Source: Vulcanimicrobiota bacterium
Lineage (GTDB): Bacteria; Eremiobacterota; Eremiobacteria; Baltobacterales; Baltobacteraceae
Reading direction: 5' to 3'
Assembly (NCBI GenBank): GCA_030042755.1
Contig: JASHZC010000289.1
Coordinates: 1 to 18,093 of the forward strand
DNA length: 18,093 nt
The notes beneath the pieces were generated by a model. It was not told the DNA's origin and did not search any database. It saw only the letters and a list, made by a program, of their open reading frames with translations. Positions 1 through 7,558 of this stretch are shown piece by piece. How positions within the stretch are numbered: the first letter of the stretch is position 1; each line of letters opens with the position of its first letter. Position numbers and translations under genes: made by a program.

Positions 1-2639
1 GTCCACGATGCACGCGGATCCGGAAGAACTGCAACGTTTGCGTGCAGCAGCGTTGCACCGATCTGCACGGCGACGGAATAGGTTCCGGGAACCACGGGCG
101 GACCGTCGGATGGGCCTTGATTCCAAGCACCGGTGCGCATCCACGGAACGGGCGGTTCGGACGTCAGATTCCAGTAGAAGCGATTGATCCCAGGCGCCAC
201 GCGAACGCTCAACGTACGAACCGCGTCCCCCGCCGCGTCGGTCACTTGGATCGACGCCTTGCCGGCGTGCGAAGCCGGAACGTACACACTGATTGCCGCA
301 CCGTACGGCGGATCCGCAGCCGCGTACTCACCGGCCGGGGCGCAGCATTCCGTGTCGTCCGTCCCGTAGCCCGTGCGCCACCAGTAATACCACGAATTCA
401 CCGATCGCATTGGGAAAAGCACGGGCACGTTGCTTTGCCGCGCGACAGCAAGCCCTTCGAACGGCGCAAGATCGTCGAGGATGTAGACCCCGCGTCCATG
501 CGTACCGGCGATCAAATCATGCACGCGCGGCTGTACGCGCAGATCGTGTACGGAAACCGGCGGCAAATTCATCTGCAGCGGCTCCCAATGCGCGCCGCGA
601 TCGAGGCTGAACCATGCGCCGCGCTCGGTGCCTGCATACAACACGTCCGGATTTACGGGATCCTCGCGTACGACGCGCGCCATGTCACGTACGGGAAGTC
701 CGCCATCGATCGCGCGCCACGTCTTTCCTCCGTCGTCGGTCGCGATCAGATACGGGTGCCGGTCGCCGAGGAGGTGACGATCGACGACTGCGTACGCGCG
801 ATCGATCGAAACGCGCGACGGTTCGACGCACTCGACACGTCCCCACGGTCCTATCCACGAGGGCGTAACGTTCGACCAATGTTCACCGTGATCGATGGTA
901 CGCTGAATCAGACCATCGTCGTTTCCGACCCAGATAACGCTCTTGTCGATCGGTGAAGGCGCGATGTCGAGTATCGTATCGTAAAACTCCGCACCCGAAA
1001 CGTCGGTATTGATCGGACCGCCCGCGACGAGCTGCTTCGCAGGATCGTCGCGCGTGAGGTCAGGACTGATTGCCGTCCAGGTTCGGCCGCGATCGCTCGA
1101 TTCGAACACGACATTGGCGCCGAAGTACGCGACGCGCGGCTCTTGGGGCGAAAACGCAATCGGCGCTTCCCAATTAAAGCGGTAGGGAAGCCCGGCGAGA
1201 TTGCGTCCGTTGGTGTCGGTGACGTCCGGCGTGACATCGTAGTTCTGACGCGACGGCAGATCGAAGATGCCGAGCTGACCGTTTAGCTCGTTGATGCCGA
1301 CGTTCCAGACGAGCGTCGGATCCGTCGGATCCGGCCACACCCACACGCCGTCGGCATCGTTCGCAACGTCGCGCCAGTCTGCGTTCTCCAGTCCCAGCGG
1401 GCTGAGGCTCACGTTCGGTGCGCAGAACGAATCGTCGTCCTGCATTGCGGCACAAACGCGATACGGATTTTGATCGTCGTAACCGACGTGATAGATCTGC
1501 GCGAGCGTGACGTTGAACCGCCAATCCCACGTTTTACCTCCGTTGATCGAGATCGGGGCACCGCCATCGTCCGCTTCGATGATCCGCTCTCCGTCGCGAG
1601 ATATCCAAAAGCCGTGATGGTCCTGGTGCATGGCGGAGGAAATGTCGTGAAAGGTCTTGCCCCCGTCGAACGTCTCGACCAGGTTCTCCGAAGCAAAAAA
1701 GACGTGATCGCGATTCGTCGGATCCACCTCGAGGCGGCTCATGTAAAAGGGCCGCTGATCGATGAGCGTATCGCGCGACATCAAACGCCAGTGCGCGCCG
1801 GCGTCGTCGGAACGCCAGAGCAATCCGGCTTTCGACTGAATCAATGCGTAGACGCGGTTCGAATCGTTCGGCGCGACCGCAAGACCGATACGCCCCATCG
1901 TTCCTTGCGGCAATCCGTTTCCGCGAAGCTTGCGCCACGTCACGCCGCCGTCGACAGACTTATAAATCCCGTCTTGCGGACCGCCACTGGAGAACGTCCA
2001 CGGCTTGCGACGGAACTGATACACGCCGGCGTATACGACGTTCGGATGCGCGCGATCGTAAGCAAGGTCTGAAATGCCGCTCGCCGGCCCGACATAGAGC
2101 GTGTGCTTCCACGTCCGCCCGCCGTTCGTCGTGCGGTACACACCGCGAGCGTCCGAGTCGAGAAATGGGTCGCCGAGCGCGCCGACCAACACGGTGTTCG
2201 CATCGTGCGGATCGATGACGATACGCGCAATCGCGTAGGTATCGTGCAGCCCTGCATTTATCCAGTGCGCGCCGCCGTCACGCGTCACCCATACACCGTC
2301 TCCGTAGGACGCATCGTTGCGCGGAGTCGATTCGCCGGTTCCCACCCAAACCACATTGTCATTCGAGGGAGCTATTGCGAGCGCGCCGATCGCCCCAACC
2401 GACGATGAGGGCCAAACATCTTTCCACTCGAGCCCGGCGTCCGTCGTTCTAAACACGCCGCCGCCTGCCGAACCGAAATAATAGAGGTAGGGATCGCGAT
2501 CGGTTCCGGCAACCGCTGCGACGCGGCCGCCCGCTCCGGCCGGCCCAAGGGCTCGCCATGCAAGCGGATCCGCACTCGCGCGCGTCGCGGCGACAAGTGC
2601 GAATCCGATCGCAACAAGCAACGACGGCCAGCGTTTCAG
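1..2639 (-). CDS. Secreted Asp-box (BNR/sortilin-like) beta-propeller protein, 3' end outside window
   Basis: The frame stays open without a stop for 879 codons and runs off the left edge of the window. At least ten Asp-box motifs of the form S/T-x-D-x-G-x-x-W recur at about 50-residue spacing, for example TTDAGLEW near residue 65, TRDGGAHW near 120, SVDGGVTW near 230, SDDAGAHW near 276, SSDRGRTW near 515 and TDDGGKTW near 635. Such motifs mark the blades of sortilin/VPS10-type propellers. The segment NPYRVCAAMQDD near 395 and GTHGRGVYILDD near 700 are typical of the large bacterial proteins often named 'glycosyl hydrolase'; no catalytic role is demonstrated for them. Residues 1-23 (LKRWPSLLVAIGFALVAATRASA in two parts: LKRWPSLLVA, then a hydrophobic stretch ending ASA) form a signal peptide, so the protein is probably exported. 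A stop lies directly upstream in frame, and no ATG occurs in the first 240 codons or so. The start is therefore CTG 2639 (overlapping the Rieske stop) or TTG 2621. CTG is preferred because it keeps the Lys-Arg n-region and has a well-spaced ribosome site. Confidence 0.85.
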   Translation of the reverse strand, partial: MKRWPSLLVAIGFALVAATRASADPLAWRALGPAGAGGRVAAVAGTDRDPYLYYFGSAGGGVFRTTDAGLEWKDVWPSSSVGAIGALAIAPSNDNVVWVGTGESTPRNDASYGDGVWVTRDGGAHWINAGLHDTYAIARIVIDPHDANTVLVGALGDPFLDSDARGVYRTTNGGRTWKHTLYVGPASGISDLAYDRAHPNVVYAGVYQFRRKPWTFSSGGPQDGIYKSVDGGVTWRKLRGNGLPQGTMGRIGLAVAPNDSNRVYALIQSKAGLLWRSDDAGAHWRLMSRDTLIDQRPFYMSRLEVDPTNRDHVFFASENLVETFDGGKTFHDISSAMHQDHHGFWISRDGERIIEADDGGAPISINGGKTWDWRFNVTLAQIYHVGYDDQNPYRVCAAMQDDDSFCAPNVSLSPLGLENADWRDVANDADGVWVWPDPTDPTLVWNVGINELNGQLGIFDLPSRQNYDVTPDVTDTNGRNLAGLPYRFNWEAPIAFSPQEPRVAYFGANVVFESSDRGRTWTAISPDLTRDDPAKQLVAGGPINTDVSGAEFYDTILDIAPSPIDKSVIWVGNDDGLIQRTIDHGEHWSNVTPSWIGPWGRVECVEPSRVSIDRAYAVVDRHLLGDRHPYLIATDDGGKTWRAIDGGLPVRDMARVVREDPVNPDVLYAGTERGAWFSLDRGAHWEPLQMNLPPVSVHDLRVQPRVHDLIAGTHGRGVYILDDLAPFEGLAVARQSNVPVLFPMRSVNSWYYWWRTGYGTDDTECCAPAGEYAAADPPYGAAISVYVPASHAGKASIQVTDAAGDAVRTLSVRVAPGINRFYWNLTSEPPVPWMRTGAWNQGPSDGPPVVPGTYSVAVQIGATLLHANVAVLPDPRASW

Positions 2640-3754
2640 TCACGCTCTCCCATTACGGTAAGATAGTTTCGGTCGAACGCCGCGAGTAATCCCTCCGCGT
2701 TCGCGTACGGACCCGGCGTGTAGACACGCGAACGCAGCCCCGCCTGCGTAAGCTCGTTGACGTGCCAATCCTGACGGTTGGTCATGTCCCAAAACTCAAC
2801 GGCATCGCTTGGATCGAAATCCTCGCGGTCGATCGTCTTGGGATCGAAGAGGAACGCACAATCGACTTCGGTGCGATCGACGTCAATCGGTCGCATATAG
2901 TGCACCATGACATAGTCGGGATGGAGACTGAGCAACATCGACGGGAAGAGCGTGTAGTAGTAGACGCGATCGAGATCGGCGCCGTCAACCGAGCCGAGTG
3001 GACCGCGTGCCGTAACACCGCTCGTAGTCAAGCTCGTCCCATGCGCGCGCAGTTCCGAATATCCGCCGAGAAAGGGACCTTCGTCCAGATCGTTGCGTCC
3101 GCTATCGGAGGGAGAAAGCTTGTCGAGCTGGGGATGCACGAGCGGGCAATGGTAGCATTCCGAATAATTCTGGAACACGAGCTTCCAGTTGCACGCGAGT
3201 TCGTAGTGGATGGTCCGCGCGGTTTTGAGTGAGGCAATCGTCCAGCGCGAAAAGCGTCCCAGCAGCGGCGCAAACGCTCGCGCAAAATCGGACGGCTGCG
3301 CGCTCAGGTTGACGAAGATAAAGCCTTCCCACTCCGCGACTGCGGCTTCTCGCAACGGATAGTCGGCTACGTCGAAGCCCGGAACTTCCGCCATGTTTCG
3401 CGCAACCTTGAGACGGCCGTCGAGACCGTAGGTCCACGCGTGGTACGGACACTGAATCGAGCCGGTGAAGTGTCCGTTCGCGACTTCGCACATCCGCGTT
3501 CCACGATGCCGGCATACGTTATAGAACGCGTGCACTGCCGACGATTGATCGCGCGTCACGATCAGGCTTTCTCGGGCAACGGTTGCAACGAAGAAATCAC
3601 CGGTGCGTTCGAGTTGCTCCGCGCGTCCGACGCAGATCCACTGACTGCCAAAAACGCGTTCGCGCTCCGCCGCGAAGACGTCGTGGGAGAGGTACCAGCG
3701 CGCCGCCAAGGTCTTCTGGCCTTGGCCAACGTTGGGCTTGACGAACGTGGTCAT
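2636..3754 (-). CDS. Rieske non-heme iron oxygenase alpha subunit (GbcA/CntA-like), copy 1
   Basis: This 372-residue protein is a ring-hydroxylating-type oxygenase large subunit. The Rieske [2Fe-2S] ligands are C81-x-H83 and C102-x2-H105 (CRHRG, CPYHAW). The C-terminal catalytic domain has mononuclear iron ligands H202, H207 and D323, in YSECYHCPLVHP and FWDMTNRQDW. The usual bridging aspartate is replaced by E199, as in carnitine monooxygenase CntA. Such enzymes use O2 and electrons from a separate reductase to demethylate or cleave quaternary amines (glycine betaine, stachydrine, carnitine). The exact substrate here is unknown. The ATG has a perfect AGGAGG at 3770-3765. The gene is divergent from a homologous Rieske gene, and its stop overlaps the start of the Asp-box protein gene. 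The C-terminal halves of the two copies share long identical runs such as FDPSDA and NRQDW. No reductase is encoded nearby. Confidence 0.9.
   Translation of the reverse strand: MTTFVKPNVGQGQKTLAARWYLSHDVFAAERERVFGSQWICVGRAEQLERTGDFFVATVARESLIVTRDQSSAVHAFYNVCRHRGTRMCEVANGHFTGSIQCPYHAWTYGLDGRLKVARNMAEVPGFDVADYPLREAAVAEWEGFIFVNLSAQPSDFARAFAPLLGRFSRWTIASLKTARTIHYELACNWKLVFQNYSECYHCPLVHPQLDKLSPSDSGRNDLDEGPFLGGYSELRAHGTSLTTSGVTARGPLGSVDGADLDRVYYYTLFPSMLLSLHPDYVMVHYMRPIDVDRTEVDCAFLFDPKTIDREDFDPSDAVEFWDMTNRQDWHVNELTQAGLRSRVYTPGPYANAEGLLAAFDRNYLTVMGERD
2645..2651 (-). promoter_or_regulatory. Ribosome binding site supporting a CTG start
   Basis: GGGAGAG on the minus strand lies five bases before CTG 2639-2637, inside the last codons of the upstream Rieske gene. 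The spacing suits the CTG and does not suit GTG 2643, which opens only a 64-codon frame unrelated to the Asp-box protein. The site suggests translational coupling of the two genes. Confidence 0.5.
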
Positions 3755-3764
3755 GGAAGAGCCA

Positions 3765-3770
3765 CCTCCT
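3765..3770 (-). promoter_or_regulatory. Strong ribosome binding site of Rieske copy 1
   Basis: AGGAGG on the minus strand lies ten bases before ATG 3754. It fixes that start and sits directly next to the left operator-like palindrome. Confidence 0.75.
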
Positions 3771-3772
3771 CA

Positions 3773-3787
3773 CCGAATATCTTTCGG
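3773..3787. promoter_or_regulatory. Operator-like inverted repeat, left copy
   Basis: CCGAA-TATCT-TTCGG is a perfect 5-bp inverted repeat with a 5-bp spacer. The right flank continues as TTCGGCA, matching the longer right copy, while the left flank has diverged (CA instead of TG). It lies in the spacer between the divergent Rieske genes, immediately before the ribosome site of the leftward gene. Its centre (3780) is 63 bp, about six helical turns, from the centre of the right copy. It is probably bound by a dimeric regulator that is not encoded in this window. Confidence 0.6.
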
Positions 3788-3822
3788 CAATTGGCCAGGG
3801 GGTGCGAGTATCCTTTGGGTCG

Positions 3823-3828
3823 TATAGT
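3823..3828 (+). promoter_or_regulatory. Possible -10 element of the Rieske copy 2 operon
   Basis: TATAGT matches the sigma-70 -10 consensus at five of six bases and lies just before the right operator-like palindrome. No convincing -35 element sits 16-18 bp upstream. If this is the promoter, transcription would begin near 3835, inside the right palindrome, with the left palindrome centred near -55. This is a weak call on position and sequence alone. Confidence 0.3.
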
Positions 3829-3833
3829 GATTT

Positions 3834-3852
3834 TGCCGAATACCATTCGGCA
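3834..3852. promoter_or_regulatory. Operator-like inverted repeat, right copy
   Basis: TGCCGAA-TACCA-TTCGGCA is a perfect 7-bp inverted repeat around a 5-bp spacer, 41 bp upstream of the rightward Rieske ATG. It shares core and spacer length with the palindrome at 3773-3787. Two copies of one architecture in a 138-bp divergent spacer argue for a shared transcription factor controlling both gene sets. Confidence 0.65.
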
Positions 3853-3880
3853 GGCGGCGCCCGTTGTCGAACAATCCGCG

Positions 3881-3888
3881 GGAGGTGA
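3881..3888 (+). promoter_or_regulatory. Strong ribosome binding site of Rieske copy 2
   Basis: GGAGGTGA, with GGAGG seven bases before ATG 3893, decides the start. The frame is open much further upstream to 3440, but that part lies antisense to Rieske copy 1 and covers the regulatory spacer. Confidence 0.8.
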
Positions 3889-3892
3889 CCCC

Positions 3893-5020
3893 ATGGCTAC
3901 AGGAAGTTCCATCCAACTCGAGCCCTCGCTACCCCGGCGGGCCTACTGGGATCGGGGCTTCTTTGACCGTGAAGCGGAGGCAATTTTTCTGGACGAGTGG
4001 GTCTTCGCGGGTCGCGCCCAGGGCCTGCCGCGACCGGGCGACTACCGGGTTATTGAAGTCGGGGGCGAGAGCATCATCCTGATCCGCGGGGAGGACGGCG
4101 GCCTTCGCGGCCACCTGAATTTCTGCCGCCATCGCGGGAGCCGGCTTCTCTGTGGGGAGGGAAACACGCACGGCGCGATCCGCTGCCCCTATCACGCATG
4201 GGCGTATGCGACCGACGGCCGCTTGATCGCATCACCCTTTGTCGATGCTGCGGACGTACCCGAAGCATCGCGCCGACTCCATTCGGTCGCTGTCGACGAA
4301 TGGGGTGGATTCATATTCGTGCATGCAACGCCCGAACACGTCGAACGAGGCGCCACGCTCGCGGCGCAGCTCGGTGCGATTCCCGCTCGCCTGCAACGGT
4401 ATCCCCTATCGGATTTGCGCGTGGGTGCGACGCTTCACTATGACGTCGCCGCGAACTGGAAAGTGATGCTCGAAAACTACAACGAGTGCTACCACTGCGC
4501 CGGCGTACACCCCGAGCTTTGCAAGGTCGTGCCCGCATTCAAAGATCATGGCGGAATGGGACTGGATTGGGAGCGAGGCATTCCGCATCGCGAAGGCGCG
4601 ACGACGTTCACGTTCTCCGGAACGACCGACCGCAAAGCATTCCCCGGATTGAACGAAGACGAACGTACGCGGCACAAAGGTGAGCTGATCTATCCCAATT
4701 TCATGCTCAGTCTCAGCGCCGATCACGTCGCCGCATTCGAACTTCGTCCGCTCGCTCCCGATCGCACGATTGTGGAATGCGAATTGCTCTTTCATCCCGA
4801 CGAAATGGAACGCGCTTCCTTCGATCCATCCGACGCGGCTGAATTTTGGGATCTCGTGAACCGGCAGGATTGGGCTATTTGCGAGCGCGTTCAGGCTGGA
4901 ATGCGGTCGCGCGCGTTCGCATTCGGGTATTACGCGCCGATGGAAGACTACAGCCTCGATATTCGACGATACATCGCGCGACGGCTTGGCGAAGATGCCG
5001 TACGGGTCGACGAGCAATGA
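3893..5020 (+). CDS. Rieske non-heme iron oxygenase alpha subunit (GbcA/CntA-like), copy 2
   Basis: This 375-residue protein is homologous to the divergent copy 1 along its whole length. The Rieske cluster ligands are C78-x-H80 and C98-x2-H101. The mononuclear iron ligands are H201, H206 and D320 (YNECYHCAGVHPEL, FWDLVNRQDW), with E198 in the inter-subunit bridging position normally held by Asp. The string ECYHCAGVHPEL is close to glycine betaine monooxygenase GbcA and related N-demethylases, so oxidative removal of an N-methyl group is the likely chemistry; this is inferred from the family. The final bases form an ATGA overlap with the sarcosine-oxidase-like gene, so the two are translationally coupled. 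This fits sequential demethylation steps. The enzyme needs an external reductase, which is not seen here. Confidence 0.9.
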   Translation: MATGSSIQLEPSLPRRAYWDRGFFDREAEAIFLDEWVFAGRAQGLPRPGDYRVIEVGGESIILIRGEDGGLRGHLNFCRHRGSRLLCGEGNTHGAIRCPYHAWAYATDGRLIASPFVDAADVPEASRRLHSVAVDEWGGFIFVHATPEHVERGATLAAQLGAIPARLQRYPLSDLRVGATLHYDVAANWKVMLENYNECYHCAGVHPELCKVVPAFKDHGGMGLDWERGIPHREGATTFTFSGTTDRKAFPGLNEDERTRHKGELIYPNFMLSLSADHVAAFELRPLAPDRTIVECELLFHPDEMERASFDPSDAAEFWDLVNRQDWAICERVQAGMRSRAFAFGYYAPMEDYSLDIRRYIARRLGEDAVRVDEQ

Positions 5021-6183
5021 CGCGCGACTTCGACGTAATTGTCCTCGGCCTCGGTGGAATAGGCAGCGGCGCCGCCTACTGGCTGGCGCGCAGTGGCCTG
5101 CGCGTGCTAGGCATCGAGCGCTTCGAACTGGGACACGCGCGAGGTGAATCGCACGACCACTCGCGGATCATTCGTCTTTCATACCACGCACCGAATTACG
5201 TCAACCTCGCCAAAGAAGCATACGCGGCGTGGGCGCAACTCGAAGCGGATGCGGGCCAACGCGTCGTGTTCAAGACCGGCGGTTTGGATCTTGGCCCGCG
5301 TGCCGGCGCAATTCCACTGGAAGGCTACGCGGATGCAATGCGCGCGTGCGGGGTGCAATTCGAAATCCTCGAGGCCGCAGAGATCCGACGCCGCTATTCC
5401 GCTTTCACGGTCGAGGACGACGTGTGGGGTCTCTTTCAGCCCGATGGCGGCATCGTCGCGGCGGAGCGCGCCACTGCGTCACACCAGCGCGCGGCGCAAG
5501 CGTGCGGTGCAACGCTGCTCGAGCAAACGCTCGTCACCGGCATCGCGCTTCAAGGCGGGGAAGTCGTCGTCTCCGCGGGAGGCGAGCGGTATCGCAGCGG
5601 CCGTCTCATCATCGCCGCAGGTCCCTGGACCAACGAAGCACTCGCGCACGTGGGCCTGCATCTTCCACTCGAAGTGACCAAGGAACAGGCGATGTATTTT
5701 CGTCCAGCGAGCGTCGATGCGTTTGCGTTCGGGCATTTCCCCGTTTGGATCTGGATGGACGATCCGTCATTTTACGGGTTTCCCGTCTTCGGCGAGGAAG
5801 GCGCGGTGAAAGTAACGCAAGATGCGGGCGGAAAGAGCGTCGATCCGGATCGGCGCAGCTTCGATCCCGACGAAGACATCACCGCGCGCGTTCGCTCGTT
5901 TCTCGCCGCTCGTCTCCCGCAATTGGACGCGCCGCTGCACAAGGTAAAGACGTGCCTTTATACGCTCACGCCGGATCGCGACTTCGTCATCGACGCGTTG
6001 CCGGGCCATTCCAACGTGCTGCTGGCGATCGGGGCGGGTCACGCATTCAAATTCGCTTCGGTCATCGGGCGCATTCTGAGCGAGCTTGCGCAACACGGAC
6101 GAACGCAGAGCGATATTTCCGCCTTCGGGATCGGGCGGCCGATCCTTCAGATGGCGGAGCCGCCGAAAACGTACATGGTGTAG
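5017..6183 (+). CDS. Monomeric sarcosine oxidase-type FAD-dependent N-methyl amino acid oxidase
   Basis: This 388-residue protein matches the monomeric sarcosine oxidase/SolA/pipecolate oxidase family in length and motifs. The N-terminal dinucleotide fold has GLGGIG at 11-16, followed by E34 for the FAD ribose. SRIIRLSYH at 49-57 resembles the arginine-containing substrate region of the family. C313 in KTCLYTLTPDRDFVID is in the position that carries the covalent 8-alpha-S-cysteinyl FAD in Bacillus sarcosine oxidase. K265 (GAVKV) aligns by eye with the oxygen-activating lysine. Such enzymes oxidise a secondary N-methyl amine with O2, giving formaldehyde (or an imine) and H2O2. The ATG overlaps the Rieske stop as ATGA. 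The frame is open upstream to 4846, but that extension lies inside the Rieske gene. This enzyme would naturally act after the Rieske demethylase. Confidence 0.88.
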   Translation: MTRDFDVIVLGLGGIGSGAAYWLARSGLRVLGIERFELGHARGESHDHSRIIRLSYHAPNYVNLAKEAYAAWAQLEADAGQRVVFKTGGLDLGPRAGAIPLEGYADAMRACGVQFEILEAAEIRRRYSAFTVEDDVWGLFQPDGGIVAAERATASHQRAAQACGATLLEQTLVTGIALQGGEVVVSAGGERYRSGRLIIAAGPWTNEALAHVGLHLPLEVTKEQAMYFRPASVDAFAFGHFPVWIWMDDPSFYGFPVFGEEGAVKVTQDAGGKSVDPDRRSFDPDEDITARVRSFLAARLPQLDAPLHKVKTCLYTLTPDRDFVIDALPGHSNVLLAIGAGHAFKFASVIGRILSELAQHGRTQSDISAFGIGRPILQMAEPPKTYMV

Positions 6184-6193
6184 GAGCAAGTCG

Positions 6194-7558
6194 ATGAACG
6201 AGCTTCGGCGCAGTTTGGGTTTCGTCGACGTCGTGCTGTACTTCGTGATCGCGTGTACGAATCTGCAATGGGTCGCGACCGCCGCTGCTGCAGGCGCGCA
6301 GTCGCTGTCGGTATGGATCATCGGCGCGATCGCGATGTTTCTGCCACTCTCGATCGTGGTAATGCGCCTTTCCGCGCGCTATCCCGAGGAAGGCGGGATG
6401 TACGTCTGGTGCAAGCGCGCCTTCGGGCCGTTCGGCGGCTTCATCACCGGGTGGACCTATTGGTGCAGCAATCTGCCGTACTTTCCGGCGCTGATGTACT
6501 TTACGGCCGGAAACGCGCTCTTCATTTCCGGCAGCGGCGCGCAGCTCTCGGGCTCGCCAACGTTTTACGTAACGTTCTCGCTCATCGCATTTGGTTTCGC
6601 AACCATGCTGAATCTGTTTGGGATGAGCACCGGAAAGTGGCTCGTGAACGTCGGCGCAGCAAGCCGGTGGATCGTCACGCTTGTGCTCGTTGTCCTCGGC
6701 ATACTTTCGTGGCATAGATTCGGGTCGGCGACGCCGATCACAGCAGCAACGATTACACCTAGTGCGCATCTCAAGGACATGATCTTCTGGTCGGTGATCG
6801 CGTTTGCGTGGACGGGCCCCGAGTCCATTCCGCTGATGGGCGGCGAGATCCGCGACGCAAAGCGCACGATTTGGCGCGCGCTCGCCGTCGCGGCGCCCGC
6901 GATTGCAGCGATTTACATCATCGGAACCTTTAGCGTCATCGCCGCGGTACCCTCGGCGCACGTCAGCAGTATCTATGGCGTGATGCAGGCGATCGATCAC
7001 GTCTCCTCACACTACGGATGGCTTGCACTCACGCCGATTGCAGCGGTGATGGTAACCGTCAGTTGCCTCGGAAGCGTTGGCGCGTGGCTCGGTTCGATTG
7101 CTCGCATCCCGCTGGTCGCGGGTCTGGACCGCTATCTCCCGCCGGCATTCGGGCGTGTGGATCCGCGCTGGGGATCACCCGTTGCTGCGATCCTCGCACA
7201 AGCCGTTCTCTCGGCGATCCTCATCGTCGCCGGGCAAAGCGGCAGCACGGTGAAGGACGCGTACGAGATCCTCGTCAGCGCGACCGTCCTCATCACGATG
7301 ATTCCCTTTGCTTTGCTCTTTGCGTCGGCAATCAAGCTGCAGCCCTCACCGCTCGTCGCCATCGCGTCCGCGCTCGGCCTTTTCACTACGGTTGCAGCGA
7401 TGATTCTTGCTTTGTTTCCGTCTGATGACGAGACCAACGCTACCCTCGCAGTCATCAAGGTTCTCGCCCTTACGCTACTCATGCTCGGCGGCGGCGCCGC
7501 CATCTACATCATTGGAGCTCGTAAGAAACGTGGTAAACATGCAATCGACAACGTATGA
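6194..7558 (+). CDS. APC-superfamily amino acid/polyamine permease
   Basis: This 454-residue integral membrane protein has about twelve hydrophobic segments. The first begins near residue 9 (FVDVVLYFVIACTNLQW), and the last ends near 445 before a basic cytoplasmic tail (GARKKRGKH). PEEGGMYVWCKRAFGPFGGF near 61-80 is the characteristic loop after helix 2 of the APC family. AWTGPESIPLMGGEIRDAKR near 210-230 matches the helix 6 to cytoplasmic-loop region (F-G-x-E-x-x-P) of this family. Substrates of relatives are amino acids, polyamines or related amines, so it is the probable importer for the compound degraded by its neighbours. The start at ATG 6194 has AGGAG at 6182-6186, which overlaps the preceding stop. 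The frame is open upstream to 6086 inside the oxidase gene, but that is not a likely start. Confidence 0.87.
   Translation: MNELRRSLGFVDVVLYFVIACTNLQWVATAAAAGAQSLSVWIIGAIAMFLPLSIVVMRLSARYPEEGGMYVWCKRAFGPFGGFITGWTYWCSNLPYFPALMYFTAGNALFISGSGAQLSGSPTFYVTFSLIAFGFATMLNLFGMSTGKWLVNVGAASRWIVTLVLVVLGILSWHRFGSATPITAATITPSAHLKDMIFWSVIAFAWTGPESIPLMGGEIRDAKRTIWRALAVAAPAIAAIYIIGTFSVIAAVPSAHVSSIYGVMQAIDHVSSHYGWLALTPIAAVMVTVSCLGSVGAWLGSIARIPLVAGLDRYLPPAFGRVDPRWGSPVAAILAQAVLSAILIVAGQSGSTVKDAYEILVSATVLITMIPFALLFASAIKLQPSPLVAIASALGLFTTVAAMILALFPSDDETNATLAVIKVLALTLLMLGGGAAIYIIGARKKRGKHAIDNV

Noticed and set aside
42..2408. Long plus-strand open frames (42-956, 1470-2072 and others) opposite the Asp-box gene
   Set aside because: They are arginine-rich, match no family and lie antisense to a continuous frame with repeated Asp-box motifs.
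2641..2643. GTG 2643 as start of the gene after Rieske copy 1
   Set aside because: It opens a 64-codon frame unrelated to the Asp-box protein and is too close to the ribosome site.
3440..3892. N-terminal extension of Rieske copy 2
   Set aside because: The extension is antisense to Rieske copy 1, crosses the operator region, and the strong ribosome site at 3881-3888 fixes ATG 3893.
5229..6197. Plus-strand frame of 322 codons within the sarcosine-oxidase-like gene
   Set aside because: Shadow frame: low-complexity Arg-rich translation with no motifs, while the other frame has a complete flavoprotein.
6062..7000. Minus-strand frame of 312 codons opposite the permease
   Set aside because: Antisense shadow of a membrane protein; composition is charged and shows no family motif.
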